Positions 17,961 through 25,349 of a stretch of 40,012 bases of DNA are shown one piece after another. The position numbers were made by a program, and so were the translations under genes. Where the stretch lies: positions 1 to 40,012 of the IMG/VR virus record IMGVR_UViG_3300049617_000031; one strand, written 5' to 3'. The stretch is from a virus. The notes under the pieces were generated by a model. The model was not told the origin of the DNA, did not search any database, and worked only from the letters and a program-made list of their open reading frames with translations. Within the stretch, counting starts at the first letter, position 1, and each line of letters begins with the position of its first letter.

Positions 17961-18502
17961 TACGTGGGCATCTCGTCCACAATGGCGCGCTGGCCGTCAC
18001 CGACGAAAGCGCCGCCGAACGTGTTCGGTGGCAGGTACTGGGGCTGCCCGTCGTCCTTCCACTCGTAAATCGGCTTCTTGTCCTTCGTGACGCGTCCGCT
18101 GTCTACGAGCCGCTGGTACTTGATGCGTACCTGGTTACGGATCGCGCCGTTCTTGAAGTTGAACGGGGCAACCTTGCCCTTGCGCTCGATGACGAGGTTG
18201 TTCATGCCGGCCGTAACGTGCACGGTGTACGTGCCAAGCTGCACCTTGCGGCCGTCCGAGCCAACGCGGCGCGGGTCTTCGTCCTGCTGGCAGTCTTCGG
18301 TCGTCTTGCCGTCGGACGCAAGGATCTTGCGGAAGCGCCACTCCGTCACCTTTACGGTGTCGTGCTCAGTGACGTGCTCGGTCTCGCCGGTCAGCTCGTT
18401 CTTGCGCTCGACCTTACGCGGCACCTTCTGCTCAACCTTGTGGACCTCTTGCTGTCGGAGGCGGATGCCTTCCTCGTGGTTCAATTTCAACGTAACGCTC
18501 AT
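17960..18502 (-). CDS. Hypothetical protein between terminase and portal (180 aa)
   Basis: 180 residues, strongly charged, with an N-terminal block rich in Lys, Glu, Val and Arg (EQKVPRKVERKNELTGETEH) and a central part TVHVTAGMNNLVIERKGKVA. No membrane segment, no cysteine pairs, no recognised motif. It overlaps the previous stop (ATGA at 18499-18502) and the portal start (TAATG). The position suggests an assembly or head-related job. Confidence 0.65.
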   Translation of the reverse strand: MSVTLKLNHEEGIRLRQQEVHKVEQKVPRKVERKNELTGETEHVTEHDTVKVTEWRFRKILASDGKTTEDCQQDEDPRRVGSDGRKVQLGTYTVHVTAGMNNLVIERKGKVAPFNFKNGAIRNQVRIKYQRLVDSGRVTKDKKPIYEWKDDGQPQYLPPNTFGGAFVGDGQRAIVDEMPT

Positions 18503-18726
18503 GTGGTCTCACCCTCGTTGTTGGCGCGCGCCTGCGCGCGTGCGATTAAAAAATTCTCCATCTCGTGGCTGCACCCTCTCAACTGATCCATCATCTGATT
18601 GATCTCGACGCTGTCTTTCTTGTAGCCGTAAAAACACAGCTTTTTGCGACTGACGTCGACGAGCAGGAAAACGCCTCTGCGGCGAAACTCAAGCTCTATC
18701 GTGTCGATAGGCTTCACCCAGCCCAT
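18499..18726 (-). CDS. Small hypothetical protein after terminase
   Basis: 75 residues from ATG at 18726, or 72 from GTG at 18717 that forms a GTGA overlap with the terminase stop, the commonest junction in this genome. The sequence is basic (FRRRGVFLLVDVSRKKLCFY) with beta then helical character. No clear ribosome binding site separates the two starts. Function unknown. Leftward operon context only. Confidence 0.6.
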   Translation of the reverse strand: MGWVKPIDTIELEFRRRGVFLLVDVSRKKLCFYGYKKDSVEINQMMDQLRGCSHEMENFLIARAQARANNEGETT

Positions 18727-19490
18727 ACGCCGCCGGCTGTCACCATCTCGGGCGCCCAAGAAAACCACGGTAGGCCGCCCTCACTGTTCGGGGGCGCCTT
18801 CGCCACATCGAACCCGCTCATGACGTTGTAGCGCGTGGCGTCCATGATGTGATCGTTCTTCTTGATGATGTTGCCCTTCTCGTCGCGACGGTAGAGGCGC
18901 ACCTCTTTGAACCAGTTCGTCAACGTATCGAACACACGCAACTGCTGCGTCGAGAGCATGTCCCAGGTCTGCACCAGACCCGAGACGACGGTGTTGTCGG
19001 CTTTGCTGACCTTGAGGCCCAGCCGGCAATAGGCGTCGATCAGCAGTTCGCCGTCGGGACCGCGCGCTTTCTGTGCGGCTGGGTCGATGACGCCCGGTAT
19101 CCATGAGCCGCGCCGCATGATCGCGGCGGCGTGCACGGCAGGGTCCGCCTGCCCGCGGTAGTATTCGTCGTACGCCACCGCCGGGTAGCGCAGCTGCCCG
19201 GCGGCGTCCTTGAAACCGCTGTCGATATCCCACGCGAACCAGATGACGGCCGTGCAGTTCCAACCTGGGTCCATGCCGTACGAGCGCGGCCAGTGTGCCG
19301 GGATGTCGAACGGCGCAATCTTCATCACCTCTTCGGGGATGGGGTAGATCGCACCCGTGCCGTGCCCGGGGATGCCGGATTTACGTGCCTGGATCTGCCA
19401 CGACGGAACGCCCGCAAGAATCTGCTTCTTTTCCTTCTCGCCTAAATGTGGGACGTCATCCATATCGAGAAAAATCGCAGCTTTCGACAT
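18714..19490 (-). CDS. terL: Large terminase, nuclease domain (separate gene)
   Basis: 258 residues holding the RNase H-like nuclease half of a large terminase. Candidate catalytic acids are Asp74 in YGMDPGWNCTAVIW, Asp136 in WIPGVIDPAAQ, and Asp213/Asp217 in NDHIMDATRY. The segment KSGIPGHGTGAIYPIPEE is the usual link to the nuclease in P22-like enzymes. In most phages this is fused to the ATPase. Here it begins with its own ATG overlapping the ATPase stop as TAATG, and an in-frame TGA lies four codons upstream, so it cannot start earlier. It would cut concatemeric DNA at packaging start and finish, after non-covalent assembly with the ATPase piece. Confidence 0.85.
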   Translation of the reverse strand: MSKAAIFLDMDDVPHLGEKEKKQILAGVPSWQIQARKSGIPGHGTGAIYPIPEEVMKIAPFDIPAHWPRSYGMDPGWNCTAVIWFAWDIDSGFKDAAGQLRYPAVAYDEYYRGQADPAVHAAAIMRRGSWIPGVIDPAAQKARGPDGELLIDAYCRLGLKVSKADNTVVSGLVQTWDMLSTQQLRVFDTLTNWFKEVRLYRRDEKGNIIKKNDHIMDATRYNVMSGFDVAKAPPNSEGGLPWFSWAPEMVTAGGVWAG

Positions 19491-20404
19491 TACGTGTCCT
19501 CAATGACGACAGCGTCGACATCTTCTTCCTCTCCCAAGGCCCACCCGCTGGCTGGCGCGGCGTCCGGCTCCGGCGACAAGTCAGGCATGAAGTTAATCAT
19601 AAGATCCGACACGCCTAGCAGCGGCGTTTCCGTCAGCACCAGCGTACCGTTCGGCTGCCCCGGCACGGTGCTCATGAGACGCAGCAAGCACTCGGTGTAA
19701 ATCTCCAGCTTCGGTTCTTCGTCAAGATGGATCCGGTCCTGTTGCGTACCCTGAAACGCTTCGCGGCCTTGGTCGTACGACTTGAGCTGCAGCGTTGAGA
19801 GTCCGCCAGATACGTGCCGCACGAACACCGACTCGAATGCGTCCGCGAGGCCGTGCTTCACCGTCCGGCGCACGAGCAGGTCGCCCGGTATCATGCCGGT
19901 GCCGTACTTCTCGTCCTGGCCCGGCGGCCCACAGAACTTCGCTTGCAAAATGTCGCGCGTGTTCTTCGCGGTGTCGGTCGCGGCCCACATGTTGATCGGC
20001 CGGTCGAACCTTCGTCCCGGCCACCAGTCAGGGTACAGTCCGGTGAGGTGCAATGTGTCCGCGAAGCAGCCGCAGTGCGTCTTACCGGTTCTATTTCCAC
20101 CAAAAAGCGCGATCTCGTCGTCGGTCATCTCCAAAGCAAAAAACTTCATCTGCTTCGGGTAGTGCTTCCGGCCCAGCGGACAGTTTTTCAGTGTCGGGTG
20201 GTCACTCGGATCCTGAAACCAGGTCACTATTTGGGTCTGATCCTGCATCTGCGCCCGTTGCGTCAGCAGGTTCAGCAGCTTCATCGACTCCGCTGAGTTC
20301 AGTTTCCCGGTAGTCTGCCTCGATAGCATCTCTTTCAGACTCTCGGGGAGCGGAGAGTAGACCCTGTCGATCAAATCTTGATAGGAGGTGGGTAATTTGC
20401 GCAT
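19490..20404 (-). CDS. terL: Large terminase, ATPase domain (separate gene)
   Basis: 304 residues. Walker A is GGNRTGKT at 102-109, Walker B is IHLDEE at 225-230, and the coupling motif is TLVLTETPLLG at 254-264. Together these form the packaging motor ATPase. It stops after an acidic tail (SGWALGEEEDVDAVVIEDT), and the nuclease half is a separate frame shifted by -1 with a TAATG junction. No slippery heptamer is obvious at the junction. The ATG used here lies 203 nt inside the small terminase gene; internal ATGs at residues 26 and 41 (the latter with GGAG three bases upstream) would shorten the overlap to 128 or 83 nt. Confidence 0.85.
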   Translation of the reverse strand: MRKLPTSYQDLIDRVYSPLPESLKEMLSRQTTGKLNSAESMKLLNLLTQRAQMQDQTQIVTWFQDPSDHPTLKNCPLGRKHYPKQMKFFALEMTDDEIALFGGNRTGKTHCGCFADTLHLTGLYPDWWPGRRFDRPINMWAATDTAKNTRDILQAKFCGPPGQDEKYGTGMIPGDLLVRRTVKHGLADAFESVFVRHVSGGLSTLQLKSYDQGREAFQGTQQDRIHLDEEPKLEIYTECLLRLMSTVPGQPNGTLVLTETPLLGVSDLMINFMPDLSPEPDAAPASGWALGEEEDVDAVVIEDT

Positions 20405-21281
20405 TCACCTGGTCCGATGAGAGGTTTTGCTTGACGTTGAGGTCCACTTTCATGTTTTCGCCGAATTTTTCGGGAAACAAGTTGCCAGCGATGCGCCCCA
20501 GCAGGCGCGCGTCGCCCTTCGTGGCGGCCGCGGACGCTGCGTGATCGAAAACATTACGCGCGATGCGGTTGGCTTCGTCAAAATCTCTCTGAAAATCTGC
20601 ATTTTCGGACAGTTCTTTGTGGAACTGTACGTTCGTCGCGCCAACCGAGCGCAGCGCCTGCTTCACGTCGGCGGTGTTCGCGTACGTGATCAAGAAAGCG
20701 CGCTTTTTCTCGTCGGTCCAGTCAAAATATTCTGTGACTTCTTGCGTTCGAGTGACGCCCATCGACTCTTCGAGGCGGTTCACCGCCTCGCGAAACAGGG
20801 TGTTCCAGCTCAAGATCGCCAAAAACTCGGCTTCGGTGCGGCCCATCGCCTCCGCGGCCTCCGCGAAATCTTTCAGTTCAGCGTACCTCTCTAAAAAACG
20901 CTTCTCGGCGAGCGTCGGCTGCGCGGGGCGCTGGATAGATGCGGTGTGCTTCTGCGTATACGACCGTTTTTTGCGCAGATTTTCCAGTTCTGGTATGCCC
21001 TTACCGTAGACCGGCAGCTGGCCCTTCTGGATGCGTACGCAGTCGGTGCACATGCTGACGTTTGAAACGTAGCGTGCCGCGCGGTGCCCGGTGACGCAAA
21101 TCTCGCCGGTCCAAAAATGACTCCAGCCGCGCGCGACGGCTTCTTCTTTCCTGACGTACCGCGTCGGTACGTGGCTGTACATGTCCGGCTTGCCGTTGCG
21201 CAGAGGCGCGACCGACTCTGGCTTGATCCTCGGCCACTTTCCCCACTCGTGTTTCGGGCCATCAAGTGCGGGCGCGATCAT
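20202..21281 (-). CDS. Small terminase-like DNA-recognition protein
   Basis: 359 residues from the ATG that overlaps the GroES-like stop (ATGA). The N-terminal part has a likely zinc site: Cys62 and His66 in EICVTGHRAARYVSN, then Cys78 and Cys81 in SMCTDC. The middle (KDFAEAAEAMGRTEAEFLAI and AFLITYANTADVKQALRSVG) contains two helix-turn-helix-like units, and the C-terminus is helical (LLGRIAGNLFPEKFGENMKV) with an acidic tail. Position directly before the ATPase gene supports a small-terminase role. A longer frame in the track would extend 54 codons into the GroES-like gene and is not used. Confidence 0.65.
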   Translation of the reverse strand: MIAPALDGPKHEWGKWPRIKPESVAPLRNGKPDMYSHVPTRYVRKEEAVARGWSHFWTGEICVTGHRAARYVSNVSMCTDCVRIQKGQLPVYGKGIPELENLRKKRSYTQKHTASIQRPAQPTLAEKRFLERYAELKDFAEAAEAMGRTEAEFLAILSWNTLFREAVNRLEESMGVTRTQEVTEYFDWTDEKKRAFLITYANTADVKQALRSVGATNVQFHKELSENADFQRDFDEANRIARNVFDHAASAAATKGDARLLGRIAGNLFPEKFGENMKVDLNVKQNLSSDQVNAQITHLLSRFDRQGLLSAPRESERDAIEADYRETELSGVDEAAEPADATGADAGSDPNSDLVSGSE

Positions 21282-21820
21282 GCGCGGTGCCAATCCTCTG
21301 CGCCGCTCATGAAGTTCCCTTTCCGGTCGTAGCCTGCGCTCTGCTGCCACATCAGGCACTCGTTCAGCGACTCTTCCGGGTCGATGGAGTAGATTGCCTT
21401 CTGCCAGACGAACGCGAGGTCGCCGATACCGGGGAACCCGCACCGGTCAAAGTCGACCAGCGTTAGGTTTCTAAATCCGTATTCGACAACGTCGCCCGGT
21501 TTTACCTGCATGGGTATGATCGAACCCGTTTCGGGTCCGTCTTCGAACCACAGCGTCTTGCCGGAAAGCTTTGACTTCGCGAACTGCATAACCTTGCCGC
21601 CGGGGCCGAGCACGGGCGGGCCGTCGCTGATCTCCTGCTTAAACGCAACTTTGCGACGTTGGCGTCGGCCGTAGCCTACCGCAATTACGACACCCTTGCA
21701 TATTTCTATGCCTGGTGTCAGTAACGTGGAGTGCACGTACGGAAGTGGTTTAATTAAAACTCTATCCCGTAGCACGCGGACGCGTCGTCCAACTTCCTCC
21801 AATTCTGGTGTCAAAATCAC
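21278..21820 (-). CDS. GroES-like co-chaperonin domain protein (long)
   Basis: 180 residues. RVRVLRDRVLIKPLPYVHST at 12-31 and GIEICKGVVIAVGYGRR at 37-53 match the start and the beta-hairpin of the GroES fold, and VKPGDVVEYGFRN matches the later GxxV strand region. The segment STLLTPGIEI corresponds to the mobile loop that contacts GroEL. The C-terminal 60 residues are extra (SLNECLMWQQSAGYDRKG). The ATGA overlap with the small terminase gene suggests coupled expression with head genes. Phage co-chaperonins such as T4 gp31 alter host GroEL for coat folding; that role is inferred. No GroEL gene is present. Confidence 0.7.
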   Translation of the reverse strand: MILTPELEEVGRRVRVLRDRVLIKPLPYVHSTLLTPGIEICKGVVIAVGYGRRQRRKVAFKQEISDGPPVLGPGGKVMQFAKSKLSGKTLWFEDGPETGSIIPMQVKPGDVVEYGFRNLTLVDFDRCGFPGIGDLAFVWQKAIYSIDPEESLNECLMWQQSAGYDRKGNFMSGAEDWHRA

Positions 21821-21845
21821 TGTAGCGCTCTTTGAGCTGACTTAC

Positions 21846-22139
21846 TCATGGCGTCACCACAGCGTCAACGTCAGTATCCCTCATCAAACGGATAGCCTTT
21901 CCAACACCATACGATGAATCCATGCCGGCCGTTGCCGCAAATGTGACGACGTCCCCGACCTTTGTCTCCATCGGTGCGCGCTCGCCGCGCGGCAGCATCC
22001 GCCCCGGGCCGACCGCGACGACTTCGCCGCGCAGGATCCGCTGCCAGTCGGGGAGCTTGATGACGCCCTCCACCTTGTCGAGAGGCTCGACCGCAATAAG
22101 ATCGTCCAGCAGCTGCTGGGAGAATTCTATTTTCGACAT
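21846..22139 (-). CDS. GroES-like co-chaperonin domain protein (short)
   Basis: 97 residues, a standard GroES length, from ATG with AGGTG six bases upstream (an ATG one codon earlier is possible). LIAVEPLDKVEGVIKLPDWQ, then RGEVVAVGPGRML, then TKVGDVVTFAATAGMDSSYG and the C-terminal DTDVDAVV match the GroES order: N-terminal strand, mobile loop, GxVVAVGPG hairpin, KVGDxVxF strand. It is more canonical than its neighbour (21278-21820) 25 bases downstream; the pair may form mixed rings or have separate jobs. Likely acts with host GroEL in folding coat or other virion proteins. Confidence 0.78.
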   Translation of the reverse strand: MSKIEFSQQLLDDLIAVEPLDKVEGVIKLPDWQRILRGEVVAVGPGRMLPRGERAPMETKVGDVVTFAATAGMDSSYGVGKAIRLMRDTDVDAVVTP

Positions 22140-22176
22140 CATCCGCACCTCACTGCAGAATGAAAAACTCAGCTGT

Positions 22177-22620
22177 TCAGTAAGCAAGACCGCTCACGGT
22201 AGCGAGCGCACACAACTCCACAATCGCAATCACCGCGTTCGACGTGAACGGCTGACCCGTGACCGAGTCAATCGCCGTGAACTGCATACCGACCTGGCAC
22301 AGCTGCGACCCAACGTACGGGTACGACATCTGCCACACAGACCCCAGCACCTGGAGGTACATGGTGGACGCGAACGCCGGGTACGTGAACGGTGACCCGG
22401 CCGTACCGATGGCGCCGGTCGACGTCAGCGTTGTGGGGCCGGCCATGATCTGGCTGTTCGTGATGTCGTCGATCTCGATGCTGATCGAGGTCGGGATCAC
22501 GGGCGTGTTCGTGTGGTCGACGAACTGAAAGTCTAAAAAAAGGTCTGTCCCCGGGTACGCCTTGACGTTGGCGTACGGGAGGATGGGCTGGCCCTGTAGG
22601 TACCTGTTCCCTATGGGCAC
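22177..22620 (-). CDS. Hypothetical structural-region protein (147 aa)
   Basis: 147 residues from GTG (MPIGNRYLQGQPILPYANVK). Beta-rich pattern with DLFLDFQFVDHTNTPVIPTS and ISIEIDDITNSQIMAGPT suggests an Ig-like or decoration fold. No membrane segment. The start lies three bases after the stop of a 23-codon frame, which may couple its translation. Role unknown; it lies among head-morphogenesis genes. Confidence 0.6.
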   Translation of the reverse strand: MPIGNRYLQGQPILPYANVKAYPGTDLFLDFQFVDHTNTPVIPTSISIEIDDITNSQIMAGPTTLTSTGAIGTAGSPFTYPAFASTMYLQVLGSVWQMSYPYVGSQLCQVGMQFTAIDSVTGQPFTSNAVIAIVELCALATVSGLAY

Positions 22621-22623
22621 AGG

Positions 22624-22695
22624 CTACCGCCAGGATCTATCGAGGCGGATGCCGCAGTAGCAGACGCCGACCCGGATCTGGAGGAGGATGATCAC
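22624..22695 (-). CDS. Tiny possible coupling peptide (23 aa)
   Basis: A 23-codon frame starting at GTG that overlaps the preceding stop as GTGA and ending three bases before the GTG of the next gene. The peptide is MIILLQIRVGVCYCGIRLDR plus SWR. It fills an otherwise empty 71-base gap in a genome where gaps are rare. Its main job could be to carry ribosomes to the next start. It may also be chance; composition gives no proof. Confidence 0.35.
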   Translation of the reverse strand: MIILLQIRVGVCYCGIRLDRSWR

Positions 22696-23093
22696 TTCAG
22701 TTTCCTCATCGAGCGCTCGCCGGACATGCCCTTGAACTCGTGCGGCGACTTGTTCGAGAGCACGTGCTTCGCGCGCTCATGCGTCGCCTTGTGCTCTTTG
22801 GTCGTGATCCGGCCGGCGATCCAGTCTTCGGTCGCGTTCCGCATCGTGTGCTTCGCGCTCTCTTTGATCAGCTTCTTGTCGGGGATGGGTTTCGGCGCCT
22901 GGTACGACGCCAGCTCGCCGTGCTGCTGCATCGGCTCAGTGACGGAACCTTCACCCTTCGTAGTCTTGAAGGTGGCGGTGCCTGTCTTTTTGCTGACCTT
23001 CGCGCTCGGTTTGGCCGCCCGTTTCTTGTCTTGACCCTTAGGGGTCTTGCTGATGCCTAAAATGGCACCGAGCATGGGCGCTACATCAGCCAC
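22692..23093 (-). CDS. Lysine-rich basic protein (133 aa)
   Basis: 133 residues. After a hydrophobic N-terminus (MADVAPMLGAILGISKTPKG) it is very rich in Lys, Thr and Ser (DKKRAAKPSAKVSKKTGTAT), then a helical part with His and Arg (KEHKATHERAKHVLSNKSPH). High positive charge suggests DNA or RNA binding, perhaps a packaged protein. The start overlaps the previous gene by eight bases. No family recognised. Confidence 0.6.
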   Translation of the reverse strand: MADVAPMLGAILGISKTPKGQDKKRAAKPSAKVSKKTGTATFKTTKGEGSVTEPMQQHGELASYQAPKPIPDKKLIKESAKHTMRNATEDWIAGRITTKEHKATHERAKHVLSNKSPHEFKGMSGERSMRKLK

Positions 23094-23379
23094 TGTATAT
23101 CACTCCAAACGAGCCGCCAATCACACCACCCGCGGGAATGATCGTTGCAGGTGTAATAGTGACGACCAAACCACTGAGTGATATAGTCGTCCCTGCTGGA
23201 AGACTGCCATTGAACACGTCAATAGGCGACCCGAGATCTAGGCCACCTTTGTTGCCTAAACTGGTGTTTTGCAATGCTCCGAGGATAGTCTCTTTTGTGA
23301 GTGAGATTTTGAATGCGGTAGTAACGCCGTCACCAAAAATCTCGACATTATAAAATGCGCCAAAACCTGCGAGCGTCAT
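23086..23379 (-). CDS. Small beta-rich hypothetical protein (97 aa)
   Basis: 97 residues, beta-patterned and low in charge (FYNVEIFGDGVTTAFKISLT and GTTISLSGLVVTITPATIIP). Looks like a decoration or fibre-associated domain. No cysteine, no membrane helix. It lies three bases after its neighbour in the string of small leftward genes between 25 and 22 kb. Confidence 0.55.
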   Translation of the reverse strand: MTLAGFGAFYNVEIFGDGVTTAFKISLTKETILGALQNTSLGNKGGLDLGSPIDVFNGSLPAGTTISLSGLVVTITPATIIPAGGVIGGSFGVIYSG

Positions 23380-23382
23380 ATA

Positions 23383-23832
23383 TTAACCCCCTACTCCGCC
23401 CTGGCCGCCAATAATTTCAATCGTGCCCGATGCGGCGACGTTGAAAAAACTATTCGGTGGAACTTCAATGTAAAGCGCTTCGTTAGGAAGCAGAAACATG
23501 TTACTCGGGCCTGGTGCGGAGGGTACGGCGGCAGCGGCGGCGCTCACACCCCAGCTGAAACGCGTCGCTGCACTTAACGCGGTTGTGTTCACAACGCGAA
23601 ACGTCGCGACTCCGATCTGCCCGCTCTGTCCGCCATTCAACTGTGCGGGTGTGCCAGAGGTGATGGCTAACGAGGAGCCTTTCGGTTGGAACGTGGTATC
23701 TATGCTGATCGGAGTTCTCCCGACGCGTCCGGCCGCGGCCATTGGCGTAAAAGTTGTTTGTCGTGACCCTTGGGACAAGTCCAAGTAATGTGCATTATTT
23801 GTACGATCCGCGTTTGCCGGCGCACCAGTCAT
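23383..23832 (-). CDS. Small beta-rich hypothetical protein (149 aa)
   Basis: 149 residues. MTGAPANADRTNNAHYLDLS is followed by a beta-rich section (GVATFRVVNTTALSAATRFS) and NEALYIEVPPNSFFNVAASG, ending in IEIIGGQGGVGG. The EVPPN...FNVAASG pattern is like small phage surface proteins with a beta-sandwich fold. It overlaps the preceding gene by 38 nt, more than its neighbours, so a later start such as TTG near codon 17 cannot be excluded. Confidence 0.55.
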   Translation of the reverse strand: MTGAPANADRTNNAHYLDLSQGSRQTTFTPMAAAGRVGRTPISIDTTFQPKGSSLAITSGTPAQLNGGQSGQIGVATFRVVNTTALSAATRFSWGVSAAAAAVPSAPGPSNMFLLPNEALYIEVPPNSFFNVAASGTIEIIGGQGGVGG

Positions 23833-24091
23833 TGACGATGTCGCCCTGATCGACGTGCTTCAGTTCTTTCCGCTCGCGCTGCTTGTGCGGCGCCTGCTTA
23901 TCGACGGTGCTGGTGCCGGGGCGCTGACCACCCTTATGGGCGCGCTTGGCTACCTTTGAGGTTTCGCTGTGACCGCCGCCGTCGCTCTTACCGTCTTTGC
24001 CGGTGTGGTTAGGGACGTGCTTGTAGCTTCGCCCCTCGCTGTTCTTCTTTTTGTACTCAGGTCCGGCGTCTTTGGTGCTGCTGCGGATCAT
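23795..24091 (-). CDS. Small highly basic protein (98 aa)
   Basis: 98 residues, rich in Lys, Gly, His and Ser (EYKKKNSEGRSYKHVPNHTG and KVAKRAHKGGQRPGTSTVDK), ending in DIVNDWCAGKRGSYK. Charge and low complexity suggest nucleic-acid contact or an intrinsically disordered assembly factor. The ATG overlaps the upstream stop (ATGA). No domain recognised. Confidence 0.55.
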   Translation of the reverse strand: MIRSSTKDAGPEYKKKNSEGRSYKHVPNHTGKDGKSDGGGHSETSKVAKRAHKGGQRPGTSTVDKQAPHKQRERKELKHVDQGDIVNDWCAGKRGSYK

Positions 24092-24294
24092 TTTGTTTCC
24101 CCTTCGGCCCAGTCATTCATCTCGCGTTTGCGGTCAGAACGCTGCTCTTTCGAACGTGCGCCCTTCTTGGTGCGCTCATCGGCGTGCATGAACTCTTTTG
24201 CGACCGCAACCGAAGGGCCGCCCCCGCCTGGCTTCTTCCATCCATGTGCCGCGGCGCGCATCAAGCGCGCTTGGGCGGGGGAGACGCTCGGCAC
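24088..24294 (-). CDS. Small basic protein (68 aa)
   Basis: 68 residues from GTG immediately after the preceding stop. MPSVSPAQARLMRAAAHGWK and GGGGPSVAVAKEFMHADERT form a pattern I recognise from many small phage proteins of unknown function. The end is basic then acidic (SDRKREMNDWAEGETK). Function unknown. Confidence 0.6.
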   Translation of the reverse strand: MPSVSPAQARLMRAAAHGWKKPGGGGPSVAVAKEFMHADERTKKGARSKEQRSDRKREMNDWAEGETK

Positions 24295-24453
24295 TTACGA
24301 CTTCTTTACGTCGCTCGCCGCCGCGCTCGCGTCCGTCTTGGCTTGCGCCACGACGTTCGCAACGGTGATCGCCGTCTTGCTCTTGTAGAGTTGGTACGCG
24401 GCGTATGCCGCAACCGCAACCACTACGGCAACGATGAACGCGATGAGGCCCAT
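24295..24453 (-). CDS. Small membrane protein (52 aa)
   Basis: A 52-codon frame that exactly fills the space between its neighbours: one base after an upstream TAA, and its own TAA abuts the next GTG. MGLIAFIVAVVVAVAAYAAY is a single membrane helix, followed by a charged Ala-rich helix (YKSKTAITVANVVAQAKTDA). Function unknown; could anchor in the inner membrane. It is shorter than most gene finders report. Confidence 0.7.
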   Translation of the reverse strand: MGLIAFIVAVVVAVAAYAAYQLYKSKTAITVANVVAQAKTDASAAASDVKKS

Positions 24454-24454
24454 C

Positions 24455-24748
24455 TTAGCGCTCCGTCAGGGCTTTGTCGCCCAGCCTGTCGCCGCGGCCG
24501 CTGACCGCGTCCTGGTAAAGGCTGCGCGCGGTTGAAGCCAGTCCCTCGCTACCGCCGGAATCGCCTTCACCCTTCGATAGGCTGGTGGCTTCCGCGGAGT
24601 TACCAGACCACTTCGAGTTAACGCCGCGGTAGGGTTTACCTTCCTTGCCGTAGGTCTCTTCGACGCCAGCGCGCCGACCGCGAAGATACTCTTCGCCCTT
24701 CATGTCGGCTCTGTCGTCCATCTTCTCGCCCATTCCTTTCTTACCCAT
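24455..24748 (-). CDS. Small hydrophilic protein (97 aa)
   Basis: 97 residues from ATG with GAGGGG nine bases upstream. MGKKGMGEKMDDRADMKGEE is Lys/Met/Asp-rich, followed by Gly/Ser-rich linkers. Probably disordered. A longer frame upstream adds 16 codons that lack a ribosome binding site. Function unknown. Confidence 0.55.
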   Translation of the reverse strand: MGKKGMGEKMDDRADMKGEEYLRGRRAGVEETYGKEGKPYRGVNSKWSGNSAEATSLSKGEGDSGGSEGLASTARSLYQDAVSGRGDRLGDKALTER

Positions 24749-24780
24749 GTGTGAAAACCCCTCTTGATTGAATCGAAAAA

Positions 24781-24861
24781 TTAAATCGTGTACCAAACGC
24801 CTGGTGATACCATCTGGTATCTTCCGGGGCCGCCGTATCCGTTTAGTGCTGCTCCTATCAT
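24781..24861 (-). CDS. Tiny peptide gene (26 aa)
   Basis: A 26-codon frame beginning ATG that shares its A with the TAA of the 162-residue gene (TAATG). It reads MIGAALNGYGGPGRYQMVSP and ends GVWYTI. Gly, Tyr and Trp content is not random-looking, and the junction type matches real genes here. A 32-base gap follows before the next start. Function unknown. Confidence 0.5.
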   Translation of the reverse strand: MIGAALNGYGGPGRYQMVSPGVWYTI

Positions 24862-25349
24862 TATGGCGCGGTGCTCAAGAATGCGCCAACGCTCTGAATG
24901 GTGACCGTGGTAGGTGACGTGATAGTCACGACATACACCCTAGAAGTAACGGTAGCGATGGTACCGGCGTTAGTGCCTACAAGTGTCACGCCAGCGCCGC
25001 CCGCGAACGTGATCGAGCCTGAGTTCTGGTTGTTGATCGTCAACGTCCAAGAAGTGTTGAACAGATTCGGGGCACCGGGTGGTGGGTTGACTCCAGCCGC
25101 AAACGAGCCGAGCCCCTGCTTGTAGGCTGTCGCGACCGCGGTCTGCACCTGCGCGATGATGTTGATCGCGGAGTCTGTCGTATATGTTACGCCGGCCCCG
25201 CCGCTAACGTCCAGGTAGCAGTCGCCTGCACCTGCAATAGACGATGCCGGTAGCGTCGAGGTTCCTGCCGTGGTAGTCACGACCTGCGACTGTGCCAACG
25301 CAGAGACCGCGTTATAGAAATCGTCTCGAAAGACTCCCAATGCTGTCAT
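24861..25349 (-). CDS. Beta-rich hypothetical structural-type protein (162 aa)
   Basis: 162 residues. An N-terminal helix (GVFRDDFYNAVSALAQSQVV) is followed by long Thr/Val/Gly-rich strands (SITFAGGAGVTLVGTNAGTI and YVVTITSPTTVTIQSVG), like a head-fibre or tail-associated beta protein. The start is preceded by GAGGT seven bases upstream and by an intergenic region with hairpins, so this may be the first gene of a sub-operon. Confidence 0.6.
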   Translation of the reverse strand: MTALGVFRDDFYNAVSALAQSQVVTTTAGTSTLPASSIAGAGDCYLDVSGGAGVTYTTDSAINIIAQVQTAVATAYKQGLGSFAAGVNPPPGAPNLFNTSWTLTINNQNSGSITFAGGAGVTLVGTNAGTIATVTSRVYVVTITSPTTVTIQSVGAFLSTAP

